Positions 1 through 12,415 of a stretch of DNA of 64,000 nucleotides are shown piece by piece. A model generated the notes under the pieces. That model saw only the letters and a list, made by a program, of their open reading frames with translations. It made no database searches and was not told the origin of the DNA. How positions within the stretch are numbered: position 1 is the first letter of the stretch; every line of letters begins with the position of its first letter. The position numbers and the translations under genes were made by a program. Origin of the DNA: Cokeromyces recurvatus (lineage: Eukaryota > Mucoromycota > Mucoromycetes > Mucorales > Mucoraceae). The stretch spans positions 1 through 64,000 of the forward strand of contig NW_026251418.1 of assembly GCF_025118155.1 (NCBI RefSeq), given 5' to 3'.

Positions 1-1526
1 ACATGGCACAAACGAATTAAACCAAGTAAAGCCACAAACCTTTTTAGTAGCAGGGATATCAGCGTTGACAGACATGAGGGCACAACGAATAATCTTGCCG
101 CTAGGATTTGAAAATGTTGGAACTAGAATGCCATCATATAGCTCAATCAATTCATCCACCATTGGTCTCAAAAAATGGTTAACTTCTGATATTGATGGTT
201 CTGAAGGACCAGGCATCAATCCGACGAGGATCATATTATGTTGTTTGTATCTTTCAGTTCGAGGCAGATTATTGATGACAAGATAGATTGCACCAACATG
301 ATAGTTCATACCTTTAGTAGGTGTAAACCAATCCACATTTAAGCTCAACATCAACGAACCTTCTTTGGATACAAAAGGATTACTTTCACCTTCTTTTCTA
401 AATTCGTTGAAGTATCTACCATCGAAAACATCAAATAACATTCCTGGTACTGTACTTCTAGTTCTCCAATGCTCAACCTTTTTCTCAAAATTTTTACGCA
501 TAAAAAATCGCTCTAATGTGGTTTTGATGGAGTTGTATGCATATTTTTTGATAGGCTTCACATTTCCGTTCGTGTCTTTAATAACTAAAGGAGTATTACA
601 GCGCTGTCTTATACCATTGGCGTAAGAAGGGACTTTCAAGTTTGTGCATTTTTTGATAATGCCTGAGCCATCGATAATGTCTGAATAGTTGTAAATAAAG
701 TTACACGTTCTACAGACAATATATCTTCTCATTCCTATAATATATAGCAATAATAATTAATAACACATAAATAAATAAATATATTAATTGACGTCTATAA
801 AGTAATTAGTAAAATTACCTCTAATGGCAAAGTCCGCGCTTACTCTTGACTTAACAGTTTGAAGCTTTGTAGGGAGCTTATAATGATACCCAAGCAAGCT
901 AAGAACGGCATTCATAAAATTTAGGAAAAGCTCAGAAGATTTAACTGAAAGATTCCCAATTTGAAAAAAGACAAGGAAAATCATAATGAAAAAAGGGAGA
1001 GCTTCATTGGAGCCAATATTGAAAAGCTGCTCACTTTCAACGACTCTATTGTTGCTAGCATTATCTGTTTGTTCAAATGATCAGAATGTTAGAGTTGAAT
1101 TTATAATATTTATTTTTTTTTATTAATTAAAAAAATTAAAATACCTTCAAGGCTTATTTCACCAGCCATGTAATCTAATGCATCAACTTCTTCTTCTTCT
1201 TCGATACTATTATCGATAACGATTTCGTCGTTAGCATCGTAGAATAATTCTTGTTCATCAGGATGATGAACAGCATCTATATATTAATTACACAAAAAAC
1301 GATGTCGATTAGACAACAATGTTATTATTTACGCGTTTTTTATTATTATTTTGAGTTATATTGTATTATTTCTGATTAAATTATTACCATCGAATGTCTC
1401 TAATTGTAGAAGATCTCTTTCTCGATGGATACGAGCTGTATGTCTGTGGACAATGTCGTAACCCAAAGGATTAAGAGAACAAGTGAAACATCTGCATTCT
1501 TCTTGGTTGAAACGTAATTGAGGCAT
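1..1526 (-). CDS. Tnp2-type (CACTA/EnSpm-like) transposon protein, 3' end outside window
   Basis: Read on the minus strand with exons 1526-1388, 1276-1145, 1064-819 and 734 to the window edge. All three introns are GT..AG and the frame stays open (about 417 codons visible). The protein starts MPQLRFNQEECRCFTC, has an acidic stretch and a hydrophobic helical exon. It continues with a Cys-rich segment (YIVCRTC, then CTN and RCNTPL) and a block reading LNVDWFTP, GAIYLVINNLPR and ILVGLMPGPSEP. That block resembles the Tnp2-like proteins abundant in fungal and animal genomes, which are linked to CACTA DNA transposons; a role in transposition is inferred from the family. No stop or frameshift is seen, so this copy may be intact. 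Terminal repeats were not found upstream of the start. Confidence is high for the family, moderate for exon borders. Confidence 0.8.
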
Positions 1527-2653
1527 GTTGAAAATAGATTATAATAAAAAAAATATATAATATTTGTTAAAAAAATAATAATTTGTTAAAAAAAGCAATA
1601 AAAAGGAAGAAAGATTAATCTATACGTGAACAAAATTATTATAAAATTCAAATTCAATAATTTGCTGTATTTTAAACTGACATCCAGAAAAAAAATAAAC
1701 TGTCAACTTCAAAATGTTAAGATGCTTCTTTTAAATGCACAAACAAGTGTAAGTCTTAAGAACTACTAACAAATGTATATTTTAATCTTTTACAGTTATG
1801 TAAGAAATGTCAAAATTAGAATTAACTCCCATGCATTGCATTAAGCCAAAAAAAAATAACAATAAGATGCAAACAATTATGAAATGTAAAAATAAAATAA
1901 AAAAATACCGATAAACTATTTAATGTATCTAAAGTCTATATACGAAAATATATTAGAAAAATGTAAAGGCTATTACAAAAATAAATATTGTTTTTACTTC
2001 AAAATGTCATGTCAAATTAAGCAATTCACATTACTTTTTTTTTGCATCCTTTAATTTTTTTTTCGTTTTTTAAAAATAAATTATATATTCTCATAAAATA
2101 ATTATATCTTAGATTCTGTTAACTTTTATTTACTCTTAACCCATATATAATAATTATTTTTTCTCTTACTTTACTTTTTTTTGTATGAACATTATGATAT
2201 TTACTGCTGTCATTTTAAATTCAGAATATAATACAGCTAAAAAATATTCTTCATTCAAGTTTCAGATGAAAAAAAAAAGACAAAAAATTAAAGTATTTTA
2301 TTTTAGCCTATCAAATTTGATAAATAAATTTGTCATCGGAATTAAAAATTCATTTGAACGAAAAAAAAATATCTTTAAAAAATTATAGAGTATTTAGTAA
2401 TAAAATGAATCTTTAAATGCTAATATCTCCATCAATTCTTAACCAAATAAAAAAATTTAACATATTTGAAATGAGCAAATTTTTCTCTTTCATTTGGTAT
2501 AAAAATTTTTTAAAACTTCCAATTTTCAATTTTCGATTGTAAAAGGTCACCTTTTACAAACTTTTACAATTGTAAAAGTAGACTTTATTTGCAGTGAAAA
2601 TTTTAAACTTGTCTATTGTTATAGTATTTATAAAAATTTCATTTCCAAGAAGA
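1527..2653. other. Intergenic, AT-rich, no gene seen
   Basis: Spacer between the Tnp2-like start and the tRNA. It holds only short AT-rich open frames that lack codon structure. The one notable structure is the palindrome pair at 2537-2579, listed separately. Confidence 0.6.
2537..2579. repeat. Two abutting perfect palindromes
   Basis: 2537-2559 is an 11-bp inverted repeat around a single central C (arm TTGTAAAAGGT). 2560-2579 is a 20-bp perfect palindrome with arm ACTTTTACAA. Together they present four copies of the octamer TTGTAAAA in alternating orientation. They end 74 bp before the tRNA-Met gene. They could be a dimeric-factor binding site, a cruciform, or the remnant of a small insertion; no function is assigned. 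Confidence 0.75.
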
Positions 2654-2725
2654 GCTTCCTTGGCTCAGTTGGTAGAGCGTCAGTCTCATAATCTGAAGGT
2701 CGCCAGTTCGATCCTGGCAGGGAGC
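2654..2725 (+). tRNA. tRNA-Met (CAT anticodon), elongator type
   Basis: A 72-nt cloverleaf can be drawn by eye. The acceptor stem GCTTCCT pairs with AGGGAGC (one G-T pair). The D arm is GCTC..GAGC, the anticodon loop is CTCATAA with anticodon CAT, and the T arm is GCCAG/CTGGC with loop TTCGATC. The standard T loop favours elongator over initiator methionine tRNA. There is no intron. A 7-T run at 2729-2735 fits a Pol III terminator. Confidence 0.95.
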
Positions 2726-2728
2726 AAC

Positions 2729-2735
2729 TTTTTTT
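2729..2735 (+). terminator. Pol III terminator of tRNA-Met
   Basis: A run of seven T residues starts three bases after the tRNA discriminator base, the usual RNA polymerase III stop signal. Confidence 0.8.
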
Positions 2736-3688
2736 GTTTTTCTGTCCGTCGAATAGATACAATTTTTTGTAATAATTAAAAGTAATTTCGATAACCAGTT
2801 CTTCTTTTATCTATCATCCTCCCCTTTTGATATTGAAATAAAGCGAGTATTTATTAATTTTGTATGCTATTAATATGACAATGCTTGTAGGATTTCCTAT
2901 GCCAATAGTTGTTAGTGGTTGTTGTTGTAACTGTCATACTTCTTTTTAGGACATCACAATTTATTAGTGTATCGATTTCAGCATGAGTTATTATAAATAT
3001 CAAACAACAATCATTACAATGAGAATCAAAAGAAACAAGCTCTCTTTCTCTCTCTTTGTATATGAAATAAATAAGGATAAAGATAAATTATTGAACTATA
3101 TGACTTTCATATTGTTACATATTAATACTTACTGTTACAATCATTTATAGGAGGATTTGTTTGTATATACATGATGAATAAGTCTGGATATAATGCCTTT
3201 CTTTATTTTTTTTTTCTTGTGGAAAATAATAGCATTAACTTGGTACAAGAAATAATGCTGCTAAACAAGTATCCTATTTTTATATAATAAATGAGGGATA
3301 TTTATGATAATTATTTATCTGTCCATGATGACAATCAACTTTTATTTGATAGTATAAAGTGATGCCAGCTTGTTGTATTCTTATAAAAGAATGATAATAA
3401 TATATTATTAGTGTCTGTATAAACATTTAATCAAAATGAAGCAGATTGGACTGTATTCAGGAGGAAATATAAGTAAATTCTCGAAATTTATCATACTATC
3501 TATAAATAAAGGTACAAGTTAAAACTGACATGATTAGACGTTCATCAGCTTATTATATTGAGCTTCTTTTATTTTATTTTTATTTTTATTTTTTTATACA
3601 TGTATTATATTGTTAACGCCCAAAAGAAAATGGCCTAGCCAGCAATAAATATAAAAACAGAAATTATCATAGGGGTAAGGTTATTATT

Positions 3689-3719
<31 letters not shown>

Positions 3720-3748
3720 TTTTTTTTTTTAGTTACATAATTTTCACT
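2736..3748. other. Intergenic, no gene seen
   Basis: AT-rich spacer without coding structure. Near its right end is an (ATTT)n microsatellite (about 3687-3722) immediately upstream of the next gene, probably in its 5' leader or promoter. Confidence 0.55.
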
Positions 3749-4588
3749 ATGGATAGAGTTAGTGAAGCAGCTGCCCATGATTTAGCTGAAGTCAGAAAAC
3801 TTGTTGAAGGCATGAATGCTCTTGTTAATAGTCAACAAAAAATAGAATCAGAAAAACAACAGAAACTTTTAAAACAAAAACAAAAGGCACAACAAAAACA
3901 ACGAGCTCGAAGAGAATCATTAACTCCACAACATGTTGTTTCTCCTGAATGTAAAAATGAATTACAGCAGCATGACCCGATCATTCAACCTTCTTCACAA
4001 GATATGTCCAGCAATGACCACTCACCACAGTCATCTGGGTATACTCTGTTTTCCCTTTATTTAAAATATAATTATACCGTTAAACTGCCTTTATTTTTTA
4101 TTTTTTTTTAGCCAACAAAAACAAATTGCCAATGATCAACCTACAATGCAACTCCCCATGACCAATGGTGTTATTATTGAAGTGACCCATTTAGGATTCA
4201 CTCGTACATTATATTTTCAATTATCACGTAAGAAGATTTATACAATACTTTTTTCTTCCTGTAGTATTTAGAATTATTCGTATATTATAGTTGAAACAAC
4301 AATTGAACCATTAATAGCTTGGCTAAGGCTATCATTTTGGGATAATTCTATTTCTGGCATGGTATTACAATATAAAGGGTTCGATGGGTTATGGAAATGT
4401 CTTTTGAACAGTAAAAGAAAAAGAAAAAAGTATAAAATCTTATAAGCATGTAAATATATTGATGTGTTTATAATACAGGAGATGATTCACTAAAAAGAAT
4501 ATTAAAACAAAGTCTAAAAAACAATGTAATACTACAAATGAGAGTACCAAGGGAACAGGACTTATTAAGTGTAAGTTTTTATTTATAA
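3749..4588 (+). CDS. Small protein of unknown function, four exons
   Basis: Exons 3749-4038, 4112-4227, 4291-4410 and 4479-4588 join in frame through GT..AG introns to 211 aa. The first ~75 residues form a Lys/Gln/Arg-rich helix, probably coiled coil (MDRVSEAAAHDLAEVRKLVE, then a KQKQKAQQKQRARR run). A low-complexity Ser/Gln linker follows. The C-terminal ~110 residues look globular (VIIEVTHLGFTRTLYF, PLIAWLRLSFWDN, YKGFDGLWKCLL). I do not recognise a domain. Good splice sites and an aromatic-rich globular tail argue for a real gene. The last exon could instead end at the GT at 4571 and continue, but no good acceptor was found. Confidence 0.55.
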
Positions 4589-5352
4589 TTACCAGTGTAA
4601 TGGAGATACTTATGCATTATAGCAAAAAATAAAATAAAAAAAATAGTCAGGATATACAGACAAGCGTCTTTTAGTTTTAACAAGCAAAATGATTAATAAT
4701 AACTCGATACATTCATCTATAGCGATCAATAAAGAAGAAGGAAAGTAATAATGGGTTTTTGGTCATTGCATTATTAGAAAAAAAAGTAATCGATGTCATT
4801 TTTTTTTTTTTTTTACCTTCAATTTCACTAATACCATAGCATACCGTTTGCTTTGCTCTTTCATACTTGAGATAGCTACATAAATGTAATATTATTTGAT
4901 TCCTATTAAAATCCCTTATCTATCTTCTCATCTTTTAAAGCATGTCTTCTTCTCCTCCAAAAGCCTGTTGAAGAAGATCTCTTCCGCTACTTTTTAGTGG
5001 AGTGTTCAATTAAAAAAAAAAAAAATTGATCTTTTATACTACTTTCATTTGTGCTTCCCTCCGGACATCTCGTTCCCTTCTCTAATATGCTTGGTTTATG
5101 TACTCTATCATGGTTCTGATCTATAACTTAGTTCAATAATAAATAGTATAAATTATATTATCTGATTCTATATAGGTATGATATCTATTACTGTAAGATA
5201 TAAATACATATATAAACTGCAAGCATTATTATTTATTTAAAATGCCGCAAGTAAAGCAACAACAAAAAAAAAAAAAAAAGAATTACATGTGTACAACTAC
5301 ATTTCTTTTTTTTCTCTCTCTCTATTTTTTAATAATAATAATAAAATAGTGT
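4589..5352. other. Intergenic, no gene seen
   Basis: Spacer with several poly-A/poly-T tracts and a CT-rich stretch just before the Gos1 start. No convincing exon was found in any frame. Confidence 0.5.
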
Positions 5353-5619
5353 ATGCAACGTAACCTTTCTCCAGTGCTGAAACCCTTATTAGCTGATGAA
5401 GAACAAGAGTCTGATCTTAATACAACTCAATCTTGGGATCAACTTCGAAAGCAAGCAAGAACATTAGAAGGCGAGATTGAAAGTAAATTAGCCATTTTAA
5501 CTAAAATTGGGCAATCATCTGGATCAGATAACACAGGGCAAGAAAAAGAAACAGATGAATTATTAAAAAAAGTAATAATTGTGTCAAGTAAGACGTAGTT
5601 TACTTGGTTAATCAGCTTA

Positions 5620-5655
<36 letters not shown>

Positions 5656-6055
5656 AGTTACAAATCGTTATTACTGCAATGGGTGATTTTATTGATAGAC
5701 CTAGTACGACGCCCACAAATCCTTCAATGATACATTTATTAAGTAGACATAAAGATATTTTATATGACTATACTAAAGAATTTCGTCGAGTTAAGGTAAG
5801 AAGGTGAGAGTAAACATACACTCTTCGTATTTATTTCTATATTTAATATTAGAGTAATATTAAAATAGCAAGAGATAAAGCTAATTTGATGAGTCAAGTA
5901 CAAGATGAAATCAGAACTTTCAATTCAAGGAATGACAATGGAGATAATGCAGATTATTATTTAACAGAACGTAATCGTATTGAAAGTTCACATCGAATGA
6001 CAGACATGGTATTGGAGTAAAGTATACCTTGTTAAGTAGTATATATGCATATATT

Positions 6056-6091
<36 letters not shown>

Positions 6092-6381
6092 CCCGTAGAC
6101 AAGCATATGCTACAAGACAAGATATTTCACGTCAGGGACGTATTATGCATGGAGTTAATCAAAGGGTTGGAAATATAGTCAGTAAAGTGTTGTTTTCTTT
6201 TTTTATTTATAAAATGTATAAATTAATTATTATATACTTACTGCTATTATTAGATCGTATACCTGGTATCAATCATTTAATTACACGTATTAATACAAGA
6301 AGAAAAAGAGATACATTAATCATGGCAGGCGTTATTTCGACTTGCTCGATTCTTATTATACTTTATTGGTTACGAACCTAA
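5353..6381 (+). CDS. GOS1: Golgi SNARE Gos1/GOSR1 (GS28) homologue
   Basis: Exons 5353-5571, 5658-5795, 5853-6016, 6099-6181 and 6254-6381 give 243 aa, the usual family length. The N-terminal part has the Habc-type opening WDQLRKQARTLEGEIESKLA. The Qb-SNARE motif spans roughly residues 165-220 and leads into IPGINHLITRINTRRKRDTL. A single C-terminal membrane anchor (IMAGVISTCSILIILYWL) ends two residues before the stop, as expected for a tail-anchored SNARE. By family knowledge it acts in ER-Golgi and intra-Golgi vesicle fusion. Introns contain very long T runs (about 30 nt at 5622-5650 and 6059-6091). The first Met adds about 26 residues before the conserved WDQLRKQA block. Confidence 0.93.
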
Positions 6382-6474
6382 TAATAATAAAAATATATTG
6401 TGTTGCTGTATATGTAGTACCTTATTTTTGATTTTATTTTATTTTATTTTATTTTATTTTTTTTAATTTTAATT

Positions 6475-6511
<37 letters not shown>

Positions 6512-6529
6512 CCATATAAAATTAATATA

Positions 6530-8659
6530 ATGTCTAAATTAATAGATGCTTTACATCAGCAGGAAAAAGAATACAATCATAGACCCCCAATTCATTTACG
6601 TTCTTCCAAAAGTACATCCATTCGACATAATTTACTATCACCTACAAGAACTACAAGTGGATCGCTTCGAGGTGGCTCAACAAGAAGAAGAACAAATAGT
6701 TTAACTATTGCTGCATCAAAAAAAGATTTAAAATTATTACCAAGACTTGAAGAAGAGAATGCCAATTTACCACCACAAGTATGTCAAAATAGTATTGACT
6801 GACCAAAAAAAAAAAAGTTCATCTATATATACATCTATCTCTATCTATCTATCTATTATTTTAGGATTCAATTGAATTCATTCTTGCCCAAATTGAAAGG
6901 CAAAATGCTATTTTAGATGAGGATCCTAAATCAGTTTGTATTCAATCCAATCAATTAAAATGCACTCTATCGACTATACAACACCTTGCCTCGAATGAAC
7001 CAGAAGGAGGAGAAAGCATTGATTGGGAATTTTGGACAGCATTAACAGAAGATTTTAGTGCAGTTGCACTCAAGTTGCCTCATCTTGTGTCAGCCAAGAT
7101 AAGGGCGGGTATACCATCTAAAGTAAGGGGAGTCATTTGGCAAGCTATGTCACAGTCTGCTTCATTGAATTTAGAAACTGTTTACGGCCAACTTGTTGCT
7201 GAACATTCACCTTATGAGCGTATTCTTCAACGTGATCTCGCCCGTACCTTTCCCGGGATTGACATGTTTAAACAAGAAGGAGGAACAGGTCAACAATCAT
7301 TGGAACGGGTTTTAAAAGCTTATAGTCTGTATGATTCATTGGTTGGTTATTGTCAAGGTTTAGCATTTTTAGTGGGTCCTTTATTACTAAATGTAAAACA
7401 TACATATATACATATATATATATATATCCTGTGTTATTTATTAACACTATCTTTAACTTTATTATTATTATTATTATTACCGACTTTGACTTTAGATGCC
7501 AGAACAACAAGCTTTTTGTGTATTTGTTAGAATTATGGAAACTTATGAGATGAGGTCGATGTTTACACTCAACATGGAAGGTTTACAGCTTCGACTTTAT
7601 CAATTTTCAAATCTATTAGACCAAATACTTCCTGATTTATCGAATTTTTTAAGAGTACATGAAGTGAATGTGCCCATGTATGCCTCTCAGTGGTTTTTAA
7701 CGTTATTTGCGTATGCTTTCCCTATGGAGCTTATCATGCGTATTTATGATATTGTGTTTGCAGAGGGAGCAGCAGAGACGATTATGCGTGTGGCTATTGC
7801 GATGCTTAAGCGATCCCAGGCTACTATCATGCAACTTAATGAATTTGAAGATATTCTTGATTTTTTATCTACAAAACTATATGAAGCATATCACCATGAC
7901 CCAGGCCAGGTCATTTCAGATGCCGTCAGTCTGAGTGGTCTCATCACGAAAGAAAAAATGGATCATATTGCAGAGACATATGTGGCAGAGTTAGAACAAG
8001 AACAAAAGCAAACTGAACAAGTACTGGCAGTTCGATTTAATTTTTGGTCCAATAATAAATCGAATAATCATAGTCGAGCTGCAAATCGAAAGAAAAAGAC
8101 CATGTCATGGTATAGTGTACCAAAGAAATCCACTGACTCGGATCGATCCTCTATTCAATTACGAGAACCTGATGTCTCTCAACTTCATCATCAAATTGAA
8201 GACCTACTATCGGCCTTATCTCAAATGCAACGAGAGACGATTGAACTCAAGGATGACTTGATGCAAACACGTTTAGAAAAAATGGATGTGGAAGCAGAGC
8301 GAGATGCTCTGAAGATGACCATCAAGACCTTTCACAGACATGAAGAAGATGCAACGCCACTTACAAGGGAGAACAGAAAGCTGAAGCAAGAGAATGAAGA
8401 TTTACAACAACAGTTGGTCATGTCAAAGGATGCGTTAACTGCGCTTGTTGAGCGTATGTTGGATATGAAGAATAAAGTGGATCTTCTTGAACAAGATAAC
8501 TTGAAATGGAAGCATGAATGTCAAAAATTGGAAAATGATAAAAAGAAATTAAAACAACAGCTATCAGTAGTGAATCATATGGATCATCATTCAAGTACAA
8601 CAAGTTTAACTTCATCTTCATCCTCTTCTATAAAGGACTTTTTATTTAAAAGATCATAA
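6530..8659 (+). CDS. TBC-domain Rab GTPase-activating protein, Gyp5/EVI5-like
   Basis: Exons 6530-6778, 6865-7392 and 7496-8659 join in phase 0 to 645 aa. An Arg/Ser-rich, probably disordered N-terminus (residues 1-85) precedes the TBC domain (about 165-390). Both catalytic fingers are present: the arginine finger in ILQRDLARTFPG and the glutamine finger in YCQG. After the TBC domain come a basic linker and a long coiled coil (about residues 480-625) with a Ser-rich tail. This TBC-plus-coiled-coil layout is that of Gyp5/Gyl1 and EVI5. Such proteins stimulate GTP hydrolysis by Rab proteins in exocytic or Golgi traffic. It starts 148 bp after the Gos1 stop on the same strand, so its promoter must lie in a short T-rich spacer. 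The exact Rab substrate cannot be told from sequence. Confidence 0.92.
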
Positions 8660-8845
8660 ACATTTAATTACTATTATTAATATGTATATGCAATAATAAT
8701 AATAACAATAAAGAAAAGAAAGTATAGATAATCATTGGACAATACACAAAAAAAAAAAAGGCCTCAAAATGTCTCATTACATAATGATTTGTGTAATGAT
8801 CGTCGTATCATATGATAATGAAAAGGGAATCATTACTTTTATAGT

Positions 8846-9068
8846 CATTGTAGTTTGTAGTTTGTAGTTCGTAGTTTGTAGTTTGTAGTTCGTAGTTAGT
8901 AGTAGTAGTAATAGTAATAGTAGCAGTAGTAATAGTAGTAGTAGTAATAGTAGTAGTAATAGTAGTAGTAATAGTAGTAGTAATAGTAGTAGTAGTAGTA
9001 ATAGTAGTAATAGTAATAGTAATAGTAATAGTAGTAGTAGTAGTAGTTAGTAGTCGTAGTCGTAGTTT
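8846..9068. repeat. TAG-rich minisatellite/microsatellite
   Basis: On the plus strand a block of TTTGTAG / TTCGTAG 7-mers (about 8848-8896) passes into an imperfect (TAG)n/(AATAG)n array to about 9060. It lies between the convergent Gyp5-like and Hal4-like genes, probably in or next to their 3' regions. The long Thr-rich minus-strand open frame here is a consequence of the repeat and not a gene. Confidence 0.85.
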
Positions 9069-9150
9069 ATTTATTATTTGTATAGTCAATAAAAAGAAAA
9101 AGAATTATATACAGTGAAAAAGAAAGAAAAAGGAATGTATTATGAATATA

Positions 9151-10737
9151 TTATTGACAGCTATGAATTTTACAAAACCATACATTTCCCATAATTTCAT
9201 TTAATCTAATACGAGTTTCAGGGTTTGGATCCAACATACGATAGACAACACGCTTTGCTTCAATATCGATGCCTTCTAAAGCATCAAATCGACATTCTTT
9301 TGCTCGTTTACGAATTGTTTCTCTTGCCTTCAAGATACTTGCTTCACGTTTTAAACGTTCCTTAACTCGTTCATCTTCAGTCATTGAATTTTCATCACGA
9401 GAGGTAGATGACATGACAGATCGATGTGCATTCTCACGTTCTTCATCTAAGATTTGTCTAAACTTCAAGTATTTATCATAATCTTCATCTTCACCAGCTT
9501 TCGCAATATGCCACATATAAGAAGATTTTCTCATTGACATGTAAATGATACCACAACTCCAGATATCCACAAGACGAGGATCATAATGATCTTGTATGAA
9601 TTCCTCTGGAGCCATATAAGGTTCTGAGCCGGCCAGACCATGGACGACATGATCCTCAAAGTAGATAGCGGAACCAAAATCGGAAATCTTTAAACAACCC
9701 TCCTTGGTTAATAAGAGGTTTTCAGGCTTAAGATCACGATGTGCGACACCCATTGAATGCATATAGGTCACACCATGTATCAACTGTTTAAAAAAGCAAT
9801 TGGCTTCGGCTACTTCAAGGCCCTCAGATTGATTACAAATAATATCAAAGAGATCACCTCCTCCACTGTATTCCATAACCTGACAAAAACTAGTCGATGT
9901 TTCACTTATGGGTAAAATATCTAATGTTCGAATGATATTGATATGATCCATATTAGTTGCAATATTAAATTCCAATGCAAGTCGTTGAATATAATGCGTA
10001 GATGATTCTTGTGTTCTTTTACGTAATTCCTAATAAATGCATAAATTAAAATTATGAGTAATGATAATAAAAGAAAAAAAAAAAAAAAAAGAAAGTCTCG
10101 TTTCTAATAGTCATAGTCATAGCCATAGTAGCATTATTATTGTTACCTTAACAGCATATAAACGCTCTGTAGAGCCATCTATTTGTTGATGAACTATTCG
10201 AACAATGCCAGAGGTTCCTTTACCTATCGTTTCTTGACATAGACCCCATTTTTGTTCTAATGTTAAATTTTCTTTTGGTCTACGAAGTCGTGCATTAAGA
10301 GTATCTTGCATGTTTTGTAATTCATCTAGATTTACTCTCTTTTCTGTCCATCGTTTATTAGCAAAGATACCATTCACGATACCATTAATAGAGGCTGTAA
10401 TTTTATTTTGAGCTGGTAACGTCAAATGATGAACATGTGTATTATTCTCAAGTAATTGAAAACGAGGCAAGTGAGTGGATTTTTCGTGAGTGATACTTGA
10501 AGATAATGATTTAATACTTGGTTGACGTGTAATAAGTGACTTGACACTATGATTACTACGGTTACGTTTATGTGTCGTTGATGTTGTCTTATTGTTCTCT
10601 TTATCTTCATTATCAGGTTTAAAACCAATGACACTATTTGGTTGTTGTAAAGGTGGAGGAGGCATTGACGTTGTTGATAGCAGCTTGTCTCTTTTAACAG
10701 TTTGTCCTTTATTGAATAATGTTTGAAAGATACCCAT
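9151..10737 (-). CDS. Ser/Thr protein kinase of the Hal4/Sat4-Hal5 family
   Basis: Two exons, 10737-10147 and 10029-9151, joined in phase 0, give 489 aa. Residues 1-150 are Ser/Thr/Lys-rich and disordered. The kinase domain starts with the glycine loop IGKGTSGIV and the ATP-binding lysine in YAVK at the end of exon 1. Exon 2 has [18 protein letters not shown], and EPYMAPEEF in place of the usual APE. The C-lobe segment [21 protein letters not shown] is characteristic of fungal Hal4/Hal5/Hrk1-type kinases. Yeast members regulate potassium and nutrient transporters at the plasma membrane; that role here is by homology. All catalytic residues are present. An insert of about 60 charged residues lies between helix F and the final helices. 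Confidence 0.9.
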
Positions 10738-10831
10738 TTCTTTCTTTAGCTCTCTTTATAGGTATGTATGTATAGAGAAGAAGAAAAATGTATGTAAATG
10801 AAAATAAAATAAAATAGAATAAAAATAAAAG

Positions 10832-10862
<31 letters not shown>

Positions 10863-11406
10863 AGTAAATAATTGGATAGAAAAAAAAAAAAATAAAAATA
10901 AAAAAAAAATAAAACTTAATTTTAGTGTCACCTAAAGAAAGAATCCTAAATTGGAAAAAACAAAATCATTGTTTAATACGTAATTTACCGAGATAAAATA
11001 GATTGGTTGCATATTGACAACAAACGGTTTAAATGTCTTAGTAAAATTATAAATGACATAATTTCGATAAAGAAGAAGTATTTTATTTATTACTACTATC
11101 ACTACACGTTATTGTAAACTCTTATTGTATTTAAAGGATGAATAATTCTTCCGCTTATATTTAACTCTACACGTCATTTACATACAATCCAATCTATGCT
11201 CCTCTCCATCAATTCATTCAACATCATTCAAAATTTTCCACTTTTTCTCTGTGCAACTATCATTTTTTTTTTTATAATTATTATTTATCATAATATCAAA
11301 TCCATCTTTAAAAAGAAAAAAAAATTAGCTATAATATCGATGCTTCTCTTTTTTTTTAAAGAAAGAAAAGAAAAGAATAGAAAAGAAGGAAAAAGAAAAA
11401 AGTAAT
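10738..11406. other. Promoter/terminator spacer between two minus-strand genes
   Basis: Holds the upstream region of the Hal4-like kinase and the 3' region of the SR protein. It includes T/A homopolymers (about 10832-10858) and a GA-rich stretch near 11350-11400. No further gene is seen. Confidence 0.5.
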
Positions 11407-12415
11407 TTATCGACGATAAGGTTCAGGTGAGTCGCGTCTATATCCACGAGAATCCATTAAAGGAGGAGGAGGAGCAGAATCTAGAGATAAAAAAAGATAG
11501 TTAGAAATTCATAAAAGACTTTTATAATCTATATAAAAACTTACAAGGATCATTCATTGAACGATCACGATGATCATCCATAGGTGGAGGAGGTGGAGGA
11601 GGAGCGCGTCTACTACCACGTTGATCATCTTTCTTTGAAAGTCCAACATCCCTAATAATTGATAGAAAGTAAATTCATTTTGATCGATTCTAGTTCAATA
11701 AATATCATTCCTTTACCAGTCAAGTCTTAAACGACGTCCTTCAACACTAAAACCATCAAACTTATCATAAGCTTCTTCAGCATCACGTCTATCTTCAAAT
11801 TCAATAAAAGCAAAACCTTTGTTCTTATTAGTGACAGTATCCATTGGTACAGTAACTGATTTCAAACGACCATAACGTTCAAACATATTGGCCACCTATT
11901 TATAAAATAAAGATAAATATCTTCTTTTCCCTTTTTTTTTAATTTAACTTTACATCTCTTTCAATAAAGTCATAAGGCAAATTTCCAGCATAAATAGTAG
12001 TTGTCGTCTTTCTATCTTGTTCAGATCCCCTATAAACTGGTCTTCTTTGTCTTGTTCTAGGAGGATAACGACTTCCTCTTCTATCATCATAACGATCTCT
12101 ATAACGGTCCCTATCATATCGACTGCTACCATAACGGTCTCTATCATAACGGTCATAATAATGGTCACGACGAGGATAGGAATCATATCTATCTCTATGA
12201 TGGTCCCGACTACTATAACGACGATCATCATCACGATAATGACGTCTATCGTCATAATATCTACTTCTACTAGAAGAACGATGTCGAGGAGATAAAGAGC
12301 GATCACGACCTACAGATGAAGAAGATGGTAAAGGATTTGAAGGTGGTGGAGGTGGAGGTGGAGGTGGATAATCATCGACAACATTTTGTTGGTGAGATGG
12401 TGATTGATCAGTCAT
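11407..12415 (-). CDS. RRM-containing SR-type splicing factor (Tra2-like)
   Basis: Exons 12415-11954, 11895-11717, 11651-11545 and 11480-11407 give about 273 aa. The N-terminus has a nine-proline run (residues 18-26) and then a long Arg/Asp/Tyr-rich region with RS and RDRY repeats (about 45-125). A single RRM follows, with RNP2-like TTIYAGNLPYDF and RNP1 KGFAFIEF, split by an intron after IERD. The short tail is Pro/Arg-rich. The order RS-rich region, RRM, short basic tail resembles Tra2 and related SR proteins that bind exonic splicing enhancers. A nuclear pre-mRNA splicing role is inferred from the family. The overlapping frames rich in Ile/Met/Thr are shadows of the repetitive RS codons. 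Confidence 0.85.

Noticed and set aside
8808..9089. Thr/Ile-rich minus-strand ORF
   Set aside because: Entirely generated by the TAG-type repeat array; no start context or domain.
11950..12306. Frames overlapping the SR protein on both strands
   Set aside because: Shadows of RS/RDRY codon repeats; only the RRM-containing frame joins to downstream exons.
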